The notes under the pieces were generated by a model. That model was not told the origin of the DNA, made no database searches, and worked only from the letters and a program-made list of their open reading frames with translations. A program made the position numbers and the translations under genes. From Clarkia xantiana subsp. parviflora (lineage: Eukaryota > Streptophyta > Magnoliopsida > Myrtales > Onagraceae), in the NCBI GenBank assembly GCA_036873135.1, contig JAPTYO010000023.1, positions 4,537,834 to 4,601,833 of the forward strand: a stretch of DNA of 64,000 nt. Direction: 5' to 3'. Shown one piece after another: positions 45,142 through 57,700 of the stretch; position 1 is the stretch's first letter, and each line of letters starts with the position of its first letter.

Positions 45142-46223
45142 AACAGCTCCAATTTCGATCCCCGAGGCATCACACTCGACTTAATTTTTTTTTTTTTTGA
45201 GAAGTCGGGCAATGCCAAAATGGGAGCGGTACACATCTTCTCCTCGATGAGTTCAAAGCTGCGTCGTGTTGCCTTTTTCCATTTAAACTCGGCCTCCTTC
45301 TTCATGCACTCGGTTAACGGAGCTAGTACGCTACTGAAATTATTCACAAACCTCCGATAAAATGATGCTAATCCATGGAAGCTTCGCACCTAAGAGATGG
45401 TCGTAGGCGTGGGCCAATCTCTGATTGCATTGATCTTCTCCTCATCAACCTCGACACCGTGCTGGGAGACAACATATCCAAGGAAAGTAACTTGATCCTT
45501 GCAGAAGCGATACTTCTTAAGGTTTCCAAATAGCTTCTCCTACCTTAGGACTTCAAACACTTGTCGGAGGTGTTCAACATGCTCTTCAAGATTCTTACTC
45601 ATGAACGTGCTAGGTGCATTTGAAAATCCGAATGGCATAAACATCCACTCGTAGAGGCCATGCTTCGTCTTGAAGGCTGTCTTCCATTCGTCCTCTTCCT
45701 TCATACGAATTTGATGATATTCACTTTTCAGATCGATCTTCGAAAACACCTTGGAACCATGCAGCTCATCAAGCATATCGTCAAGTCGAGGAATGAGGTA
45801 ACGATATTTCACCATTATCCTATTGATTGCACGACTATCCACGCACATCCTCATGGATCCATCCTTCTTTGGTACTAAAAGAGCTGGAATTGAGCATGGG
45901 CTCATGGATTCTCTAACATAGCCCCTTTGCAACAATTTGTTCACTTGTCGCTGCAACTCCTTGGCCTCGTCGGGATTGCACCTATACGCAGGTCTGTTTG
46001 GCAATGTAGCACCAGGAATGAGATCGATTTGATGTTCGATCCCGCGAATCGGAGGAAGTCTGTCAGGAAGCTCCTCTGGAAATACATCATTGAACTCTTT
46101 AATTAGGGCCATGAATTGCGGAGGAAGAGAGTGTACCTCCTCAGTTGCTCGTTCTGTAATGAGCATGACGAGAACTAAGTGGGACATGAGCAAGCTCCTT
46201 TCTATTTCCTTCGTGGTCACCAA
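45138..46223 (-). pseudogene. Gypsy reverse transcriptase, frameshifted
   Basis: 45540-46223 carries the N-terminal RT motifs (HQIDLIPGATLPNRPAYR, IPALLVPKKDGSMRMCVD, KIDLKSEYHQIRM, MPFGFSNAPSTF). The frame stops before the YVDD box, and the segment 45390-45540 is in another frame. 45138-45389 holds the thumb region ([12 protein letters not shown]). An A/T tract at 45183-45200 marks a likely indel. Confidence 0.88.
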
Positions 46224-46238
46224 TAAGCTCTCCTTCTT

Positions 46239-46804
46239 CTACTCATTGGTTTTCTGATTTTCATCCTTCCGCACCTCGTGTGGGTTGAGTGGACCTAGCA
46301 CAATTTTCTTCCCGTCTTTGGAAAACGAGTATGTGTTCTTGAACCCATCATGACCTGCTCTTCTGTCGTACTGCCATGGTCTCCCCAAAAGAAGGTGGCA
46401 AGTACTCATGGGAACAACATCACAAAGGATTTCATCCTTATATGACTTCCCAATCGAAAATGGAACTAAAACTTGTTGAGTAACCCATACCTCTCCTTGA
46501 TCGTTGAGCCATCTCAATTTATAAGGTCGCGGATGATTTGTGGTAGCCAAGTCCAGCTTCTCAACCATGGTGGTCGAAGCAACATTCGTTTGGCTCCCGC
46601 TGTCAATAATCACCCACACACTTTGTTTTGAATAATGCACCTGGTACGGAAGAGATTCTCTCGTTGGTCCTCGTCTATCTTGACTTCGGAGCTGAGAACT
46701 CGCCGGATCATGAACAAACTCCCCTTCATCAGCAAGTTCAAGACTCTCCTCATTAGTAACTCAAACGTCTTCATCGTCTGCATCTTCGTCCTCGCTTTCA
46801 ACAT
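46239..46804 (-). pseudogene. Gypsy aspartic protease
   Basis: The protease with active site IIDSGSQTNVAS (Asp-Ser-Gly) and later HLLLGRPWQYDRR is open over 46239-46640. Upstream gag-protease linker sequence continues in a different frame to about 46804. Confidence 0.85.
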
Positions 46805-47812
46805 CTCGCGTGTCTCTCACGATGCATGACTCGCCTATTGAGACATTCTGAGGCAATATGTCCAAAACCAAGACATTTGAAGTCTCGACTTCGGTTAGAA
46901 GTTTTCTAGTCCAGCACCTTCTCCTTTCCCTTGGACGATTCAGCATGAGGCATGCGAGAATCTCCAAGCTCCTTGCGCGGCTCATTCCATCGAGTAGTCG
47001 GTTTCAGATTAGCGGTGCTTGCAGACACCGGTTTCGAACTTATAGTCCGTGTGGCACTCATTCTACTGTGAGCACGTTGTCTTTCCACCTTGATGACCAA
47101 TTGGATCACATCATCCAAGGATACATATGGTTGTAATTCAACCACATGTGCAATCTCTTTGTTCAAACCACCAATGAATCGTGCGATGGTCTGCTCCTGG
47201 GGTTCATTCAGCTCACACCTCATGGATAACATCTCAAACTCCTTAACATAGTCAGTTACCGACATACCTCATTGCCGAGTGGATTGCATCTTGAGGTAGA
47301 GCTCTTGCTTGTAATTATTAGGCAAAAACCGCTTATTCATGAGTCGTTTCATGAGTCTCCAGCTGCGAACCTCTTCTTCTCCATCTCTCCTTCGTTGGGC
47401 TTTTAGATTCTCCCACCACAGGTTTGTATAATCGGTAAACTCAAGGGCTGCAAGCTTACACTTTTGGGCATCCAAATATTCAAAGTACTCGAATACCTTC
47501 TCAACACGCATGATCCACTCCATAAATTCTTCGGGCGAGCTTGTACCTCGAAACTCAGGAATCTTCAGCTTGACATCATTTCGAGTGCCCCCCTTGCTGT
47601 CGTACTGGCGGCATGTCTTTGTCAAGTACCTCATCTTCTTCTCTCGCAGCATTGTTCCTCCTCTGGTGTCGTGGGAGGCCCAATCCTTCAAGAGCACACA
47701 TTATCTGATCCACATTATCCCTTAATTCATTATGGCCGTGCTCCAATCGGGTAAGATGAGCTTGTTCAAACGTTAGACCCATTGGAACACCATTGATATT
47801 GTCCTCTCCCAT
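46761..47812 (-). pseudogene. Gypsy gag, broken into several frames
   Basis: The N-terminal part (47576-47812, MGEDNINGVPMGL) shifts frame into the capsid domain (47269-47697: KIPEFRGTSSPEEFMEWI, NLWWENLK). A stop follows, then the C-terminal capsid (46906-47265: TDYVKEFEMLSMRCEL, ARFIGGLNKEI). A knuckle remnant (GFGHIASEC) lies further on in another frame. Confidence 0.85.
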
Positions 47813-47920
47813 TCCGATGAAACAATACCAGCACTCACACTCTCGTGTTTACACTCTCTCACGTGTTTCACTCGCTCTCTACGGAAGTGAAGGATTAACC
47901 TTCGCTCTGATACCAAATGA

Positions 47921-48524
47921 TGTGCCTCGGTTGTCGACACAAAGGGAATTGGATAAGAGTGACAAACAGATAAGATGAGAAGGGTGGATGGTAGAACCGT
48001 TCACCAATGCTTGATAAGATAACTCGCCACAAGCAAGGACGTCCGGGTTTGATTCGCCACACTCAAGGATGAGGGATAAAAATCATATAGGTTTCGCCAC
48101 TAAACAATCAGATTTCTTAGATAAGAAGGGGGTGCACAAAGGCAATAATTTCATTCATCAAAGCTGCTGGAAATAACATAATAATAGAGCTTATATAGTG
48201 TTCTTTACAGCACAAACAAAATTCAAACTTAAATTGGCTAAGTCATGCATGGAGAGCATCCTTTATTGGAAAACAAATACTAGAAAACATAAGCAAATCA
48301 ATTCAAAACCCAAGTATCATGGTTGGTTGGTTGCTGGGCGGATTAGCATTGAATGCTAATTGACTTGAGTGTCTCTTAGGCCTTCTTGCATCTGCAGCAG
48401 CATTTTGGGCCCTCCATTGGCCATGTTTGTCACTTGGGCCTTGGATCAAGTGATTGGCCCACCATTTCGACTCGTAGGAGCAACACCTGGCTTTGGGTTC
48501 GAAGAACCGTCATCTTGGAGCACA
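47921..48524 (-). repeat. Gypsy 5' LTR
   Basis: 604 bp, matching 42942-43547. The tRNA-Met primer-binding site lies just outside its left edge, which sets the orientation as minus. Confidence 0.93.
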
Positions 48525-49016
48525 TCACCGATTGGCCCAAATCGGAGCCACAAAGCTCCGATCGGAGCTCTGTGGCTCAGGTCGGAGCCACAGAGTTCCT
48601 ATCTGGAGCTTTGTGGCTCCGATTTGGGCCCAATCGGGACCGGTGGCTCCGATTTGGGCCTAATCGGAGCCGTGGTGGCGGTCGCCGGAGTTGGGTGGTG
48701 GTCGCTGGAACCGAGGTGGTTGTCGCCGAAGTCGGGGTGGTGGTGGCCGGAGCCGAGTGGCGGTGGCCGGAGCCGTGGTTGTTTTAATTTGACTTCAGGG
48801 GTAATTTTGTCATTTAACATTTCCTCAAATATATTAAATAAAACAAAATATTAAAAGGGACAAAAATGTAATTTCACATAATTCTGTTAAATTTAACTCT
48901 AAAAATGGATGAAAAACCAAATTTCAACAAAACTGAAACTTCAGACCCTCCATAAAATTTCAGACATCTCCGATTAACATGGACCAAACTTGAGACCTTT
49001 CATAAGTTATTAACCC

Positions 49017-49669
49017 TAAAATTATTATTGTAAACGGTGTTAATTTCGATGATCGGAAAAAAAAAATTCGACATCATTTTTGGCATTAGAGGCATAATTC
49101 ATTTATTTATGGTCTTTAAGTTTTTTATTTCTAAATGTTGATGATCATAATAAAACCACAACCCCAAGGACATTTGTCTTCGTATATATTTGGTTGATTT
49201 TTCAACGCAACTTAAAAATAAACGTCGTAGTCTTATTCTGAATCTACTTTAAAAAATAAAAAAGTTTTAGACTTAGAATCTGTAGATAATAATTAAATTA
49301 TAAAACTAATGTCACAAACGATGTCGTGTATCGACGTTCATAAATCCGCCATTGGTTTTGCTACCATCGAATCTTGAATATTCAGTGCTTTAGAGCAAAC
49401 ATGTCTAGAAACAAAAGTCAGTACATATGTCTTTCCTTTGAAATTCTTCATTTGGGTACAGAAATTTTTTTACCAGTTACAAAAACATGCTCTACCTCTC
49501 AATTGAACAGTTGATAAACTATGAACTCACTTAGTTTATTTAACTGTCATTTGATCTTCGATCAGCAAGTTGAAGCATATCAAATGAAGTCCCTTCTCTA
49601 TGTCAAAAATTGAATTCGCTACAAACAATAATCACCATATCCTGTAGAAGAAGATTTAGCGAATGAAAT
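49017..49669. other. 3' flank of the TIM9 gene
   Basis: AT-rich. No other gene is seen. The 3'UTR and polyadenylation region of TIM9 should fall within 49400-49669. Confidence 0.5.
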
Positions 49670-50724
49670 CTATTGGGGTGGTCCGTTATTGAGTTCAGCT
49701 AATCTCACTCCGACTATACCAGACACCTTAATGAACTTCTGAACACAATTGACCACGCATTTCTCCTCTTGCTTTCCGAGAGATTTGCGCCAAAAAGAGT
49801 CCACACAATCGCTATAACACCTCTCCACCAATGAGTTGTACAACCTTAAACTGCATTATGGTAAAACAACTGATGAGAAACATGAAGATCATAGATACAA
49901 CTACTTCGCAATCGAGTTTAGCGAGCATTTCTTTGCACTACTTCTGTCAATTCAACTAGTTGAATAATGGAAGATTCAAAAACAAGATAGTCGTTACAAT
50001 ATTACATTACCCGATAAGATCAGAAGGAAAAAAGCAGTTTTTTACCCATAGATATTCTATCAACAAGTTCACCAGGATCGGGTAATTCATAATCAAAGTA
50101 ACGAATTAAGCCCCAACTAGATATTTGTTCCTCCAGCCCGAACAATTGGTTTTTTCTCCAACATGATGCTTCCTTAAAACTATAAGATATGTCTAGTTCA
50201 TTTTGATCAGAAAAAATCAATCAGAAGAACTCCAATTTTGAAATTAAAGTTTCTCCGGGAAATTTGGTGATCTCCTTATCTGCTGCAAGAAAACTAACTG
50301 GTGTGCATAGAAAAAAGATTCAAAATTTCAAATTTCATCAGTAGCTTAATTAAGAACAACATACTTGGAACTAATCCAATGTCTACACAAAAAATTCCAC
50401 TCAGCAGATTAAAATTTCACAGCAACCAACGAATTGGTTCACTTTTTTTTTTTTTTTTTTTTTTTTTTCAAATTTACAATCCTTGAAATGGTAACTAAGC
50501 AAAGAATTACAACTAAAAGCAAGAATCAATATTATAGCGGAGCAGGTAACTTGGACAGCAATTGATAAAATGTATTTCCATTAACAGCGTGAAGAGAGTA
50601 GTCGGAGCAGAGAGAGATTGAGGGAGAACCTGTTGCGGGTCTGGAGGCGATTGATTAAGGCGGACATCTTGATTCTGTCTTCCTCGGAAAGAGAATCGAG
50701 GTCGCTCAGCACAGTTTTATCCAT
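49670..50724 (-). CDS. TIM9: Mitochondrial import inner membrane translocase subunit Tim9
   Basis: A small Tim chaperone of the intermembrane space that, with Tim10, escorts hydrophobic precursors to the inner and outer mitochondrial membranes. Two exons on the minus strand, 50630-50724 and 49670-49850, joined across a 779-bp GT-AG intron (N31/S32 junction), giving 91 aa and stop TAG. The twin CX3C motif of the family is present: Cys43-Cys47 (CYSDC) and Cys63-Cys67 (CVVNC), spaced by 15 residues, which form two disulfides. The N-terminus MDKTVLSDLDSLSEEDRIKM and the segment LYNSLVERC are Tim9-like rather than Tim10- or Tim8-like. The intron holds a T-homopolymer (about 50443-50468). A hAT element sits just upstream of the gene. 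Neither exon alone is long enough to be picked up by length-based ORF finding. Confidence 0.93.
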
Positions 50725-50841
50725 CTTGTACAAGTTTGTATCGGATCGACGTCACCGGCGAATCTAGGGTTTTAGAGTGAGCTTTGGAGGTTTTAGCCTC
50801 TCGTCCGACGGCGACTGGCTGTGACGGTTGAGACTTGAGAG

Positions 50842-51397
50842 TAGGGGTGAGCAAATTACCCAGTTGGAACCGGAACCGGTCCGGAACCGGTCATTTGGTA
50901 GGTTCCGGGTAAATGTAAATGGTTCTGATACGGTTCTGGGATTAAATTTCAAGAACCGGTATTTTCAGTTCCGGTTCCGGGATAAGTTTTCGGGTATCCA
51001 AATACCCGGAACCGGAACCGTTATATATATATAAATTAAAAAAACACTAAACATTTAACAAATTTAAAATTGGTTTGTGGAAAATGTTATAATTATTTTT
51101 ATGATTCACTTGGTATAACATAAATTTCAGTTTCAATTGGCTACCGAGAACCCGGTTCCAACTGGGTATCCAGAACCCGGTTCCAACAAGTACCTAAAAT
51201 TATATTATTTAGTTTGAAAATTGGTAACCGGTTCCTTAACGGGTACCCGGAACCGATTGACTCTTAACGGTTCTGGTACGGTTCTGGTTCCTAAATGTTC
51301 TGGTACGGTTCTGGGTAATAAAGTTAGGAACCGTTTAGTATTGGTATGATTCTGGGATACCCTAAAATTAGTGGGTACCCGGAACCGCTCACCCCTA
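50842..51397. mobile_element. hAT-type MITE immediately upstream of TIM9
   Basis: The ends TAGGGGTGAGC and GCTCACCCCTA are inverted repeats. The 8-bp direct repeat CTTGAGAG flanks it at 50834-50841 and 51398-51405. The body is rich in GGAACCGG / CCGGTTCC motifs and has no transposase. It lies 118 bp upstream of the TIM9 start codon, in the 5'UTR or core promoter. Confidence 0.93.
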
Positions 51398-51405
51398 CTT
51401 GAGAG

Positions 51406-52906
51406 TAGACTGAGGACAATATGGGCACGTGGGTTTGCACGTGAGTTTTATCCTAGGTAAAGTGATATCAGATTTTTATACCATTTATTAAAAATATACT
51501 GTTTTTACAACATATTTATTATTCATTAAATATAAGGAATGCAATATATTGATGCATTATTACATATTCTATTTTTTAATTTAAAATTAATTCATTAAAT
51601 ATATGCTTAAATAAATTAATAATAAAATCTATTTAAGTAATATAGTTAAGTAAATTATTAGAAAGTAAATATTATTTATATATATTTTAATTTTAAGTAT
51701 TACTTTAAAATATGTATTTTTTTATGTGATAATGTTAAAAAATACAAATTATATTGTGAATGCTAACAAAAATAAACTGTTACAACTACAAGCTAGCTCC
51801 TAGCTTATTGTATAGCACCAAAGACAAACTCATGAGTTACAAATAAGGAGATAAATAAATATTCCATATTCACATTATTTTTTACAAATTGATTAGCAAT
51901 CTTTTGGAAAAAAAAAAACAAAAAAAATAGCAATCTTATTAACTTTGTCTTATTAGCTTTGTAATTATCACAATAACTTTACATAAACTGTACTCTTTAA
52001 AGTTGTATTTAAAGTTGTCACGTAGATATTTATGTACATTTTAAGTAACACGTAAAGATAAAACACACATAAACAGATTTACTCTTCAATAATTGTATTT
52101 AATTATATTCTTTAAATATATTAGTTAGTTTGGTTATTAATCATTTTGTCCGTAACACTTCTCTAAATATATATAGTTGGCAAAATAAAAATAAAAATTA
52201 TACCAATCAATAAGAAATGGTCGGTCACTGTTCAAGGTTAACACTACTATGCACTCACAACAAAGAACTTGACACTCACAACGAAAACTTGTAACTCACA
52301 CTTTGACACCAAAGGTTCGATGATTCTAAAATTATTAAAGAAGAATGAAATCCTAACTTGCCTATATATATATAGTCGTTGGAGATAAAATGTGAATATA
52401 GATAGTATTTTTTTTTTTGTTTAAAGAAAAATGAATGGGCTAGTAGTAACACCAACAACTTAGAATAGTCAAGAGGCTGGTCCGTTACACACCAGTTGTC
52501 ATTTTCCTAAAAAATGATTTTTACCAAGTAGCTGGGTGATTGGAACTAATAACCTTAGAATCAAACCACATAGAAGTCAGTATTTTCAAGTCAACCATTA
52601 GATAGGCAACCATTAGACACGACTACTAGTGATTGCAAAATAGAAATAGCCATCATTGCAACAACAAAGCAGAAAAGATGGGTTTCTCATTATATATGAA
52701 GATTATATTAGCAGAGAAGAGACATCAACTGCAGCAGCAAAACCAGAAAAAAAGACAGACAGACGGACAACAATGGCACCTCCGCCTTTATTCAATATTC
52801 TTCAATCTAAAACAAATTAAACTTAAATGCCTTAATTTCTTTATCATCGATCACTCTCTTCTGCTGCTTAATTAACTAATTAATTGGAGCTAGGGTTGGT
52901 TTGGTT
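51406..52906. other. AT-rich spacer between TIM9 and metallothionein genes
   Basis: No gene is seen. The last ~300 bases before 52907 are the 3'UTR side of the metallothionein gene. Confidence 0.5.
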
Positions 52907-53847
52907 TCATTTGCAGTTGCATGGATTGCATTTGCAGTTGTCTCCACACTTGCAGCCAGCTCCCATTTCCATGCCTGATGATCCCTCGAAGCACCTGCAA
53001 AATTAAATCCAACAAAAATATATATATATATATATATTTAGAATAAATGAGATTTTAACTAATACTTTATGCATCTATAAATATTAATCAATAAAAGCAA
53101 GTACATACTTCTTCTCAGGGGCGACACCCATGACGAGGGTTTCAGTGGTGGTCTTCTCTGCGTTGCTCAGATCAGGGTACATCTTGCATCTGCACCACAC
53201 AATACGACGTCATTGTGTCAGTAAAGCGGTAAACCATCGGAAAACGACGTAGCGGTACAGATATCAGTGCCAACTGAATGGTAAGGTCACTAATACATAA
53301 ATTTTAAACCCCAATTTTTAAAAGGTCTCATTATGTTGTAGTAAGTTTTTACATTTTTTTTTGGAATGAATATCTTATACAATCAAGATTATAATAATAA
53401 AAAATAGCATAATTGAAAACTCAAAAATTAAATTATTTAAATAAAAAATAAAAAAATGTTTAATTGTCAATTTAATGTTTCAAATTTCAACAATAAGAAA
53501 ATATTTTTTTAAAAAAAAGCTCCAAATTAAAATGTGGCTTTAGGCCTCTTAGGTCGGCCCTAAGAGCTACGTCCCATAATCAGTGTTCGGAAGTTCGAGA
53601 TTGTGAACAAAAAATCTTTATGGTCAGTACTATAGTTATTACGAGCTAACCACAATGCGAATGGAATTTATTTTAGGTACAGAACAAGCATACTAAAAGT
53701 ATTGCTCTCCCGATAAACCTTAAATATTATGAAAAAAGAGAGATGAAAAAAAAATAAAGGGGAAAGCGTTGATGATACATACCCTCCGCAGCTGCTACCG
53801 CACTTGCAGCCAGAGCCGCAGCCACAGTTTCCTCCACAGCAAGACAT
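52907..53847 (-). CDS. MT2: Type 2 plant metallothionein
   Basis: A small cysteine-rich cytosolic protein that binds Cu/Zn/Cd through thiolate clusters. Three exons on the minus strand: 53783-53847, 53109-53189 and 52907-52994, giving 77 aa and stop TGA, with GT-AG introns. The N-terminal domain [17 protein letters not shown] has the CC/CxC pattern that defines type 2, with eight Cys up to Cys23. The spacer carries the typical MYPDLS and LVMGVAPEK. The C-terminal domain has three CxC pairs ([15 protein letters not shown]). An additional Cys50 follows the exon 2/3 junction in the spacer, where I would not expect one. Likely strongly expressed; short introns and a compact promoter agree with that. 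Confidence 0.96.
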
Positions 53848-53950
53848 GATGATTCTTCTTCCAATAACAAATGATTGATTTCCAAGGTAGCTAGTTAGTT
53901 ACTTAGTTCTTGCTTCTAGTTGTGTTGGAGATGGATACTGTGACGTCCCC

Positions 53951-53992
53951 TATTTATGCTGTGGTACTCAGTCGGATCACCGTACACGTGGC
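53951..53992 (-). promoter_or_regulatory. Metallothionein promoter: TATA-like box and G-box/ABRE
   Basis: On the minus strand a TATA-like ATAAATA lies at 53951-53957, about 105 bp upstream of the ATG. A CACGTGGC-type G-box/ABRE core lies at 53985-53992. Both are sequence matches only; activity is inferred. Confidence 0.5.
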
Positions 53993-54079
53993 GTGATATT
54001 AAACGGTCAAAGTTCCATGCAGATAGCTAGCTAGCTCCAATTTATTCGTTCTCCACGTACTGTTTCTCGTTGTTGGTAT

Positions 54080-54515
54080 GATTTCCGATCGATGAGGTGG
54101 TGGCCGGCCCCAATTGAGGTGGCTACCACCAGTTGGGGCCGGCCACCACCAATTGGGGTGGTTTTCGGCCCCAAGAGGTGGTGGCCGATGCCGTGGGGTG
54201 GTTGCCGGCCCGTTTTGTGGCGGTCGGCGGCCTTGGAGGTGGTGGGTGGTGGTCAGCGGCCTTGGACGGTGACTTGAGCAAACAATATGGACTAAATTGT
54301 AAATATTAAATTTTAGTAATATAAATTTGAGGACTAAATTGAATAAAAAAAAAGTATTTAACGGTCAAACTAACTGTTGACTAACGGAAATACCAAAAAC
54401 ATACAACCTCTCAAACATATGGCACCAAAAGCCTACAAAATGAAACATATGACACAAAAAACCTACACATGTCAAACATGTGGCACCAAAAGTACATTTA
54501 ATCCATATTTTTAAC
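54080..54515. repeat. GC-rich array plus iterated-phrase repeat arm
   Basis: 54085-54265 is a GGTGGTGGCCGGCC-type GC-rich array. 54285-54510 is an AT-rich stretch reiterating CATATGGCACCAAAA and matching 4880-5095. It resembles one half of a long-TIR MULE whose other half is missing here. Confidence 0.6.
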
Positions 54516-54708
54516 GGACCTTTCTACAATGCTCTTGGAGCACCATGCTTTTGCCACTAATTTTTTTTATTTTTCTATTGCCCTAAAGGTGAACCCCATA
54601 GGAAAATTGATATTATTAATAGTATGATACACATCTTAGATGTAGTTTAAAAAATTCATATTTTTTCATACTTTTAAAGTTTTACTTATGTTACAATTAA
54701 GTTCACCA

Positions 54709-57700
54709 TCTACAACCAATATAAAAGCTGCTCCGGTCCTCACACTTGATCGACGCGTCCTTTCACAACCACCACTAGCAAACCACCAAACCACACCATG
54801 AGTTCTAAGTTGTAACGCTTCACACCTATCTACACCAGCAATTAATATGCCGCTTCAACATCACCGCTCCTGGAAAACCACCAAACCGCTCCAACATAAA
54901 AGTTTCATCACCGTACCCGGCCCTCTGCCATCTAATCAACCCTCTGCCGTCTAATATTCAGACTCTAGCAGACCAGCGCTAAACCTTGATTCTGTAAATC
55001 TACCTCGCAGCCGGTCGCTCGATCAGCGTTAATCGGAACCAACCATGCTTATTATTGACAGATGTTTCTTTATTACCCATCGGTAATGTACAAAACTTCA
55101 ACTTCATGCCCATTTTTTTTTTTTTGTTTACATTGCATATTTGTTATGATCTTCATTCCTTATGTCTTCACAAAGACGATGTAGAGTCCACTCAAAATCG
55201 TTTAAACAAATTTTTCTCCTTCGACCTAGAATTTTGATTTGTACTGTATATTTAGTCGCATCCAAACTGTTCGATGAAATGCCTATTTAAATTATGTAAG
55301 CATACCAGTGTTTTGATGTTCCTACATCGTGCTTTCATAAGTATTTAAATTATGACTCATATGAAATTCGTGGAATTCCAATAATCATTTTTTGAAGAAG
55401 CTTAAGGATATTCATTTGCTCATTTCACCCGGACACGTAATCATTCTCTGTGTTAGTTTACATGTTGTAAATTGGTTTATCTCATTATTATTTTTTATTT
55501 GGATTGTTTGTTTAACATGATTTTTTTACATTAATTTTGAAATTTTAATTCAACTACTCTTTATGTAAAGATGCAAAACGTGATGGCATTATAATTGCAG
55601 ATTATCATAAGAAATTTAGTTATTTTGCTTTATGAGGGTAGAAATGGTCCAAATTTCAATTCTAACATGTATCTTCTATTTTTGACTGAGCTCCTTCAAA
55701 TAACTACTTTGAGAATGGAAGACCGGTTGATTAAAGAACTAATGACGTGGTTGGTTAATTTTTAGTCAGGTATTATATAATAATAATCAATAATTGCAAA
55801 AAAAAAAAAAAAAAATGGTCATCATTGTTATTTTTGTGTTGATCTAGGTGAATTTAATACATAATATGTGCTATGCAGCTACATGTCATCTGAAGTTGAT
55901 TGGAGATATAGAGGAAGACCAATTATTCAGCTTTAATTTGTTGGCAAAGTAATTATAACTAACAGCCCTTTTAGCATTCGATCACATGTAGAATGTCAGT
56001 TTCAGAATATAGGAATCAAGTTAAAACTGAAAAATTTGGCAACCTTGCCAATATAAAATGTGAAATTAAATATGATGTGGAATGTTGTAGTGTTGTGTTA
56101 TATACGAAGATCCGATACATGCAAGACAATAACCCTCTGTTCAACTGCCAAATGTTAATATTACTGTCAGGATTTTTTATTTGTCAAATTAAAGTACGAT
56201 TTCTTCATTTTGTACGTAATATTTTTATATGATGATAATAATTGGTGATTTAGGTTCAATTTTGGTCAAGCTTCATTAATATCATAATAAATGGTCGGTT
56301 GTATTTCTTCATCAACAAAAATTTGTAGGTAATCATAGATTTGTTACATTTTGTTCATTAATCTTATATATATATATAATCCTAAAATCTTTATTGTGTG
56401 GTTTCAAATCTCATAGAGGTTGATCCTTATTATATCAAATTTTGCAACAATATTTGTGGAGTTTTTAAGATGATGAGAGAAATACTCAATAATAGAAGAT
56501 ACATACAGGGCATTAAATACTTTAGGTTAAAGAACTTTTTCTTTCGTGGTGCGTTTGCTTCCATATAACAAAACTATTAACTGTAAACTTCTTTATAGTT
56601 TGTTCACCCATCGTATTCATGACATTCCTACGTTATATTAGTATTTGAGTCAGCGGAAAAAGTTGAATGTAGAGAAGAAGAAAGCTTGGGAGGAATTCAC
56701 CAAGAGAGGTTTGAGATACTCACTTTATTTGTTTAGAGTTTCTACTCACTCAATAATTTTGCTTCTTTTAAAAAATTCATTTATTCTAACTACAACAACC
56801 TCCTAATTTAGGAGTCAAATAAGCTCACACTAGGGGCAAAACGAAAGTATATGCCTGGCAATAATACTTTTTAGGTGTTGCATCTAGATATAGTCAATAT
56901 TAATTATCAAGTGATGTTCCCTTTATGAACAAAGCTATTAGTATGTCTGGAAATGATGAACGGTTTAAGGCTTTTGAGAGGAATAAAGACCGTGAGGATC
57001 TTTATGAAAGCTCCATTGTTGACCTTAAAAGGAAGGTAAAGCTTACTATTATCTGCATGAGATGCCTTTTGTGTGATAGTTGTCTTTGTATTTCTCTCTT
57101 ATAATCCGTGTTAATCTTGAGGTCTGCCAACAGTTTAAAGAGATGCATGTTTTTTAAACAGTTTGGAGCCAGAAGTCAACGTACACACTCTAGCTGGCTG
57201 CTTAATCAATGTGAGTGAACTTGAGGACATTCTCTTCATTTTTGTAGAAGCCATCAGAAGTCCGAGCTGTATGTTTCAATTCAACATTCAGCAACTGAAT
57301 TAGGTACGCTTCGTATGATTTTCATTGTAATCTTTCCTATAATGTCATCTTAATCTATCTTACATTAGACTACAAATTTAGAACTACACAAGAACGCACA
57401 CATGGTTTTTGTTCATTACCCTAAAAAAGCAAGGCTTAAGCACATTTGTAGTTTAGTCATCTTAAAAAGAAATGCTTAAAAAGAAACCGCCATGGTTACA
57501 GGTTGTATAAACTGCAAAGATATTCACTTACTTTTCAGTCGGTCAGAATTAAATTTAGTTTACATTATGGAACAATTATATTTTACTCCAAAATAGCATT
57601 TCATTAGCCATAAATAAATTAGTATTATCAAGTTAATCTTCTATCGGTGCTGTTCAAATGCTTTCACCTTATTACCTTAACATTTATAATCTGTTATTGA

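Larger units (their letters stand above)
42942..48524 (-). mobile_element. Ty3/gypsy element, complete in outline but broken
   Basis: 5' LTR 47921-48524, tRNA-Met primer-binding site (TGGTATCAGAGC on the minus strand, about 47904-47915), gag, protease, reverse transcriptase/RNase H, integrase, then 3' LTR 42942-43547. The LTRs are clearly alike with scattered differences. The coding region has at least six frame breaks. No matching 5-bp target duplication (ATTGA left, TCACC right). Confidence 0.9.
42545..49016. mobile_element. Long-TIR (MULE-like) element, itself carrying a gypsy insertion
   Basis: The ends are inverted: left GGTCTGAAGTTTGGCTCATG near 42557 and, in reverse, CATGGACCAAACTTGAGACC near 48979. 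Similarity continues inward through GC-rich CCACC/GGTGG arrays (42790-42941 and 48655-48780). The left arm is about 400 bp. Without the gypsy element the insert would be about 0.9 kb, similar in design to 8831-9374. No 9-bp duplication is found at the outer edges. It interrupts the copia reverse transcriptase. Confidence 0.72.

Noticed and set aside
50020..50220. 66-codon minus-strand frame
   Set aside because: It falls entirely inside the TIM9 intron and has no homology I recognise.
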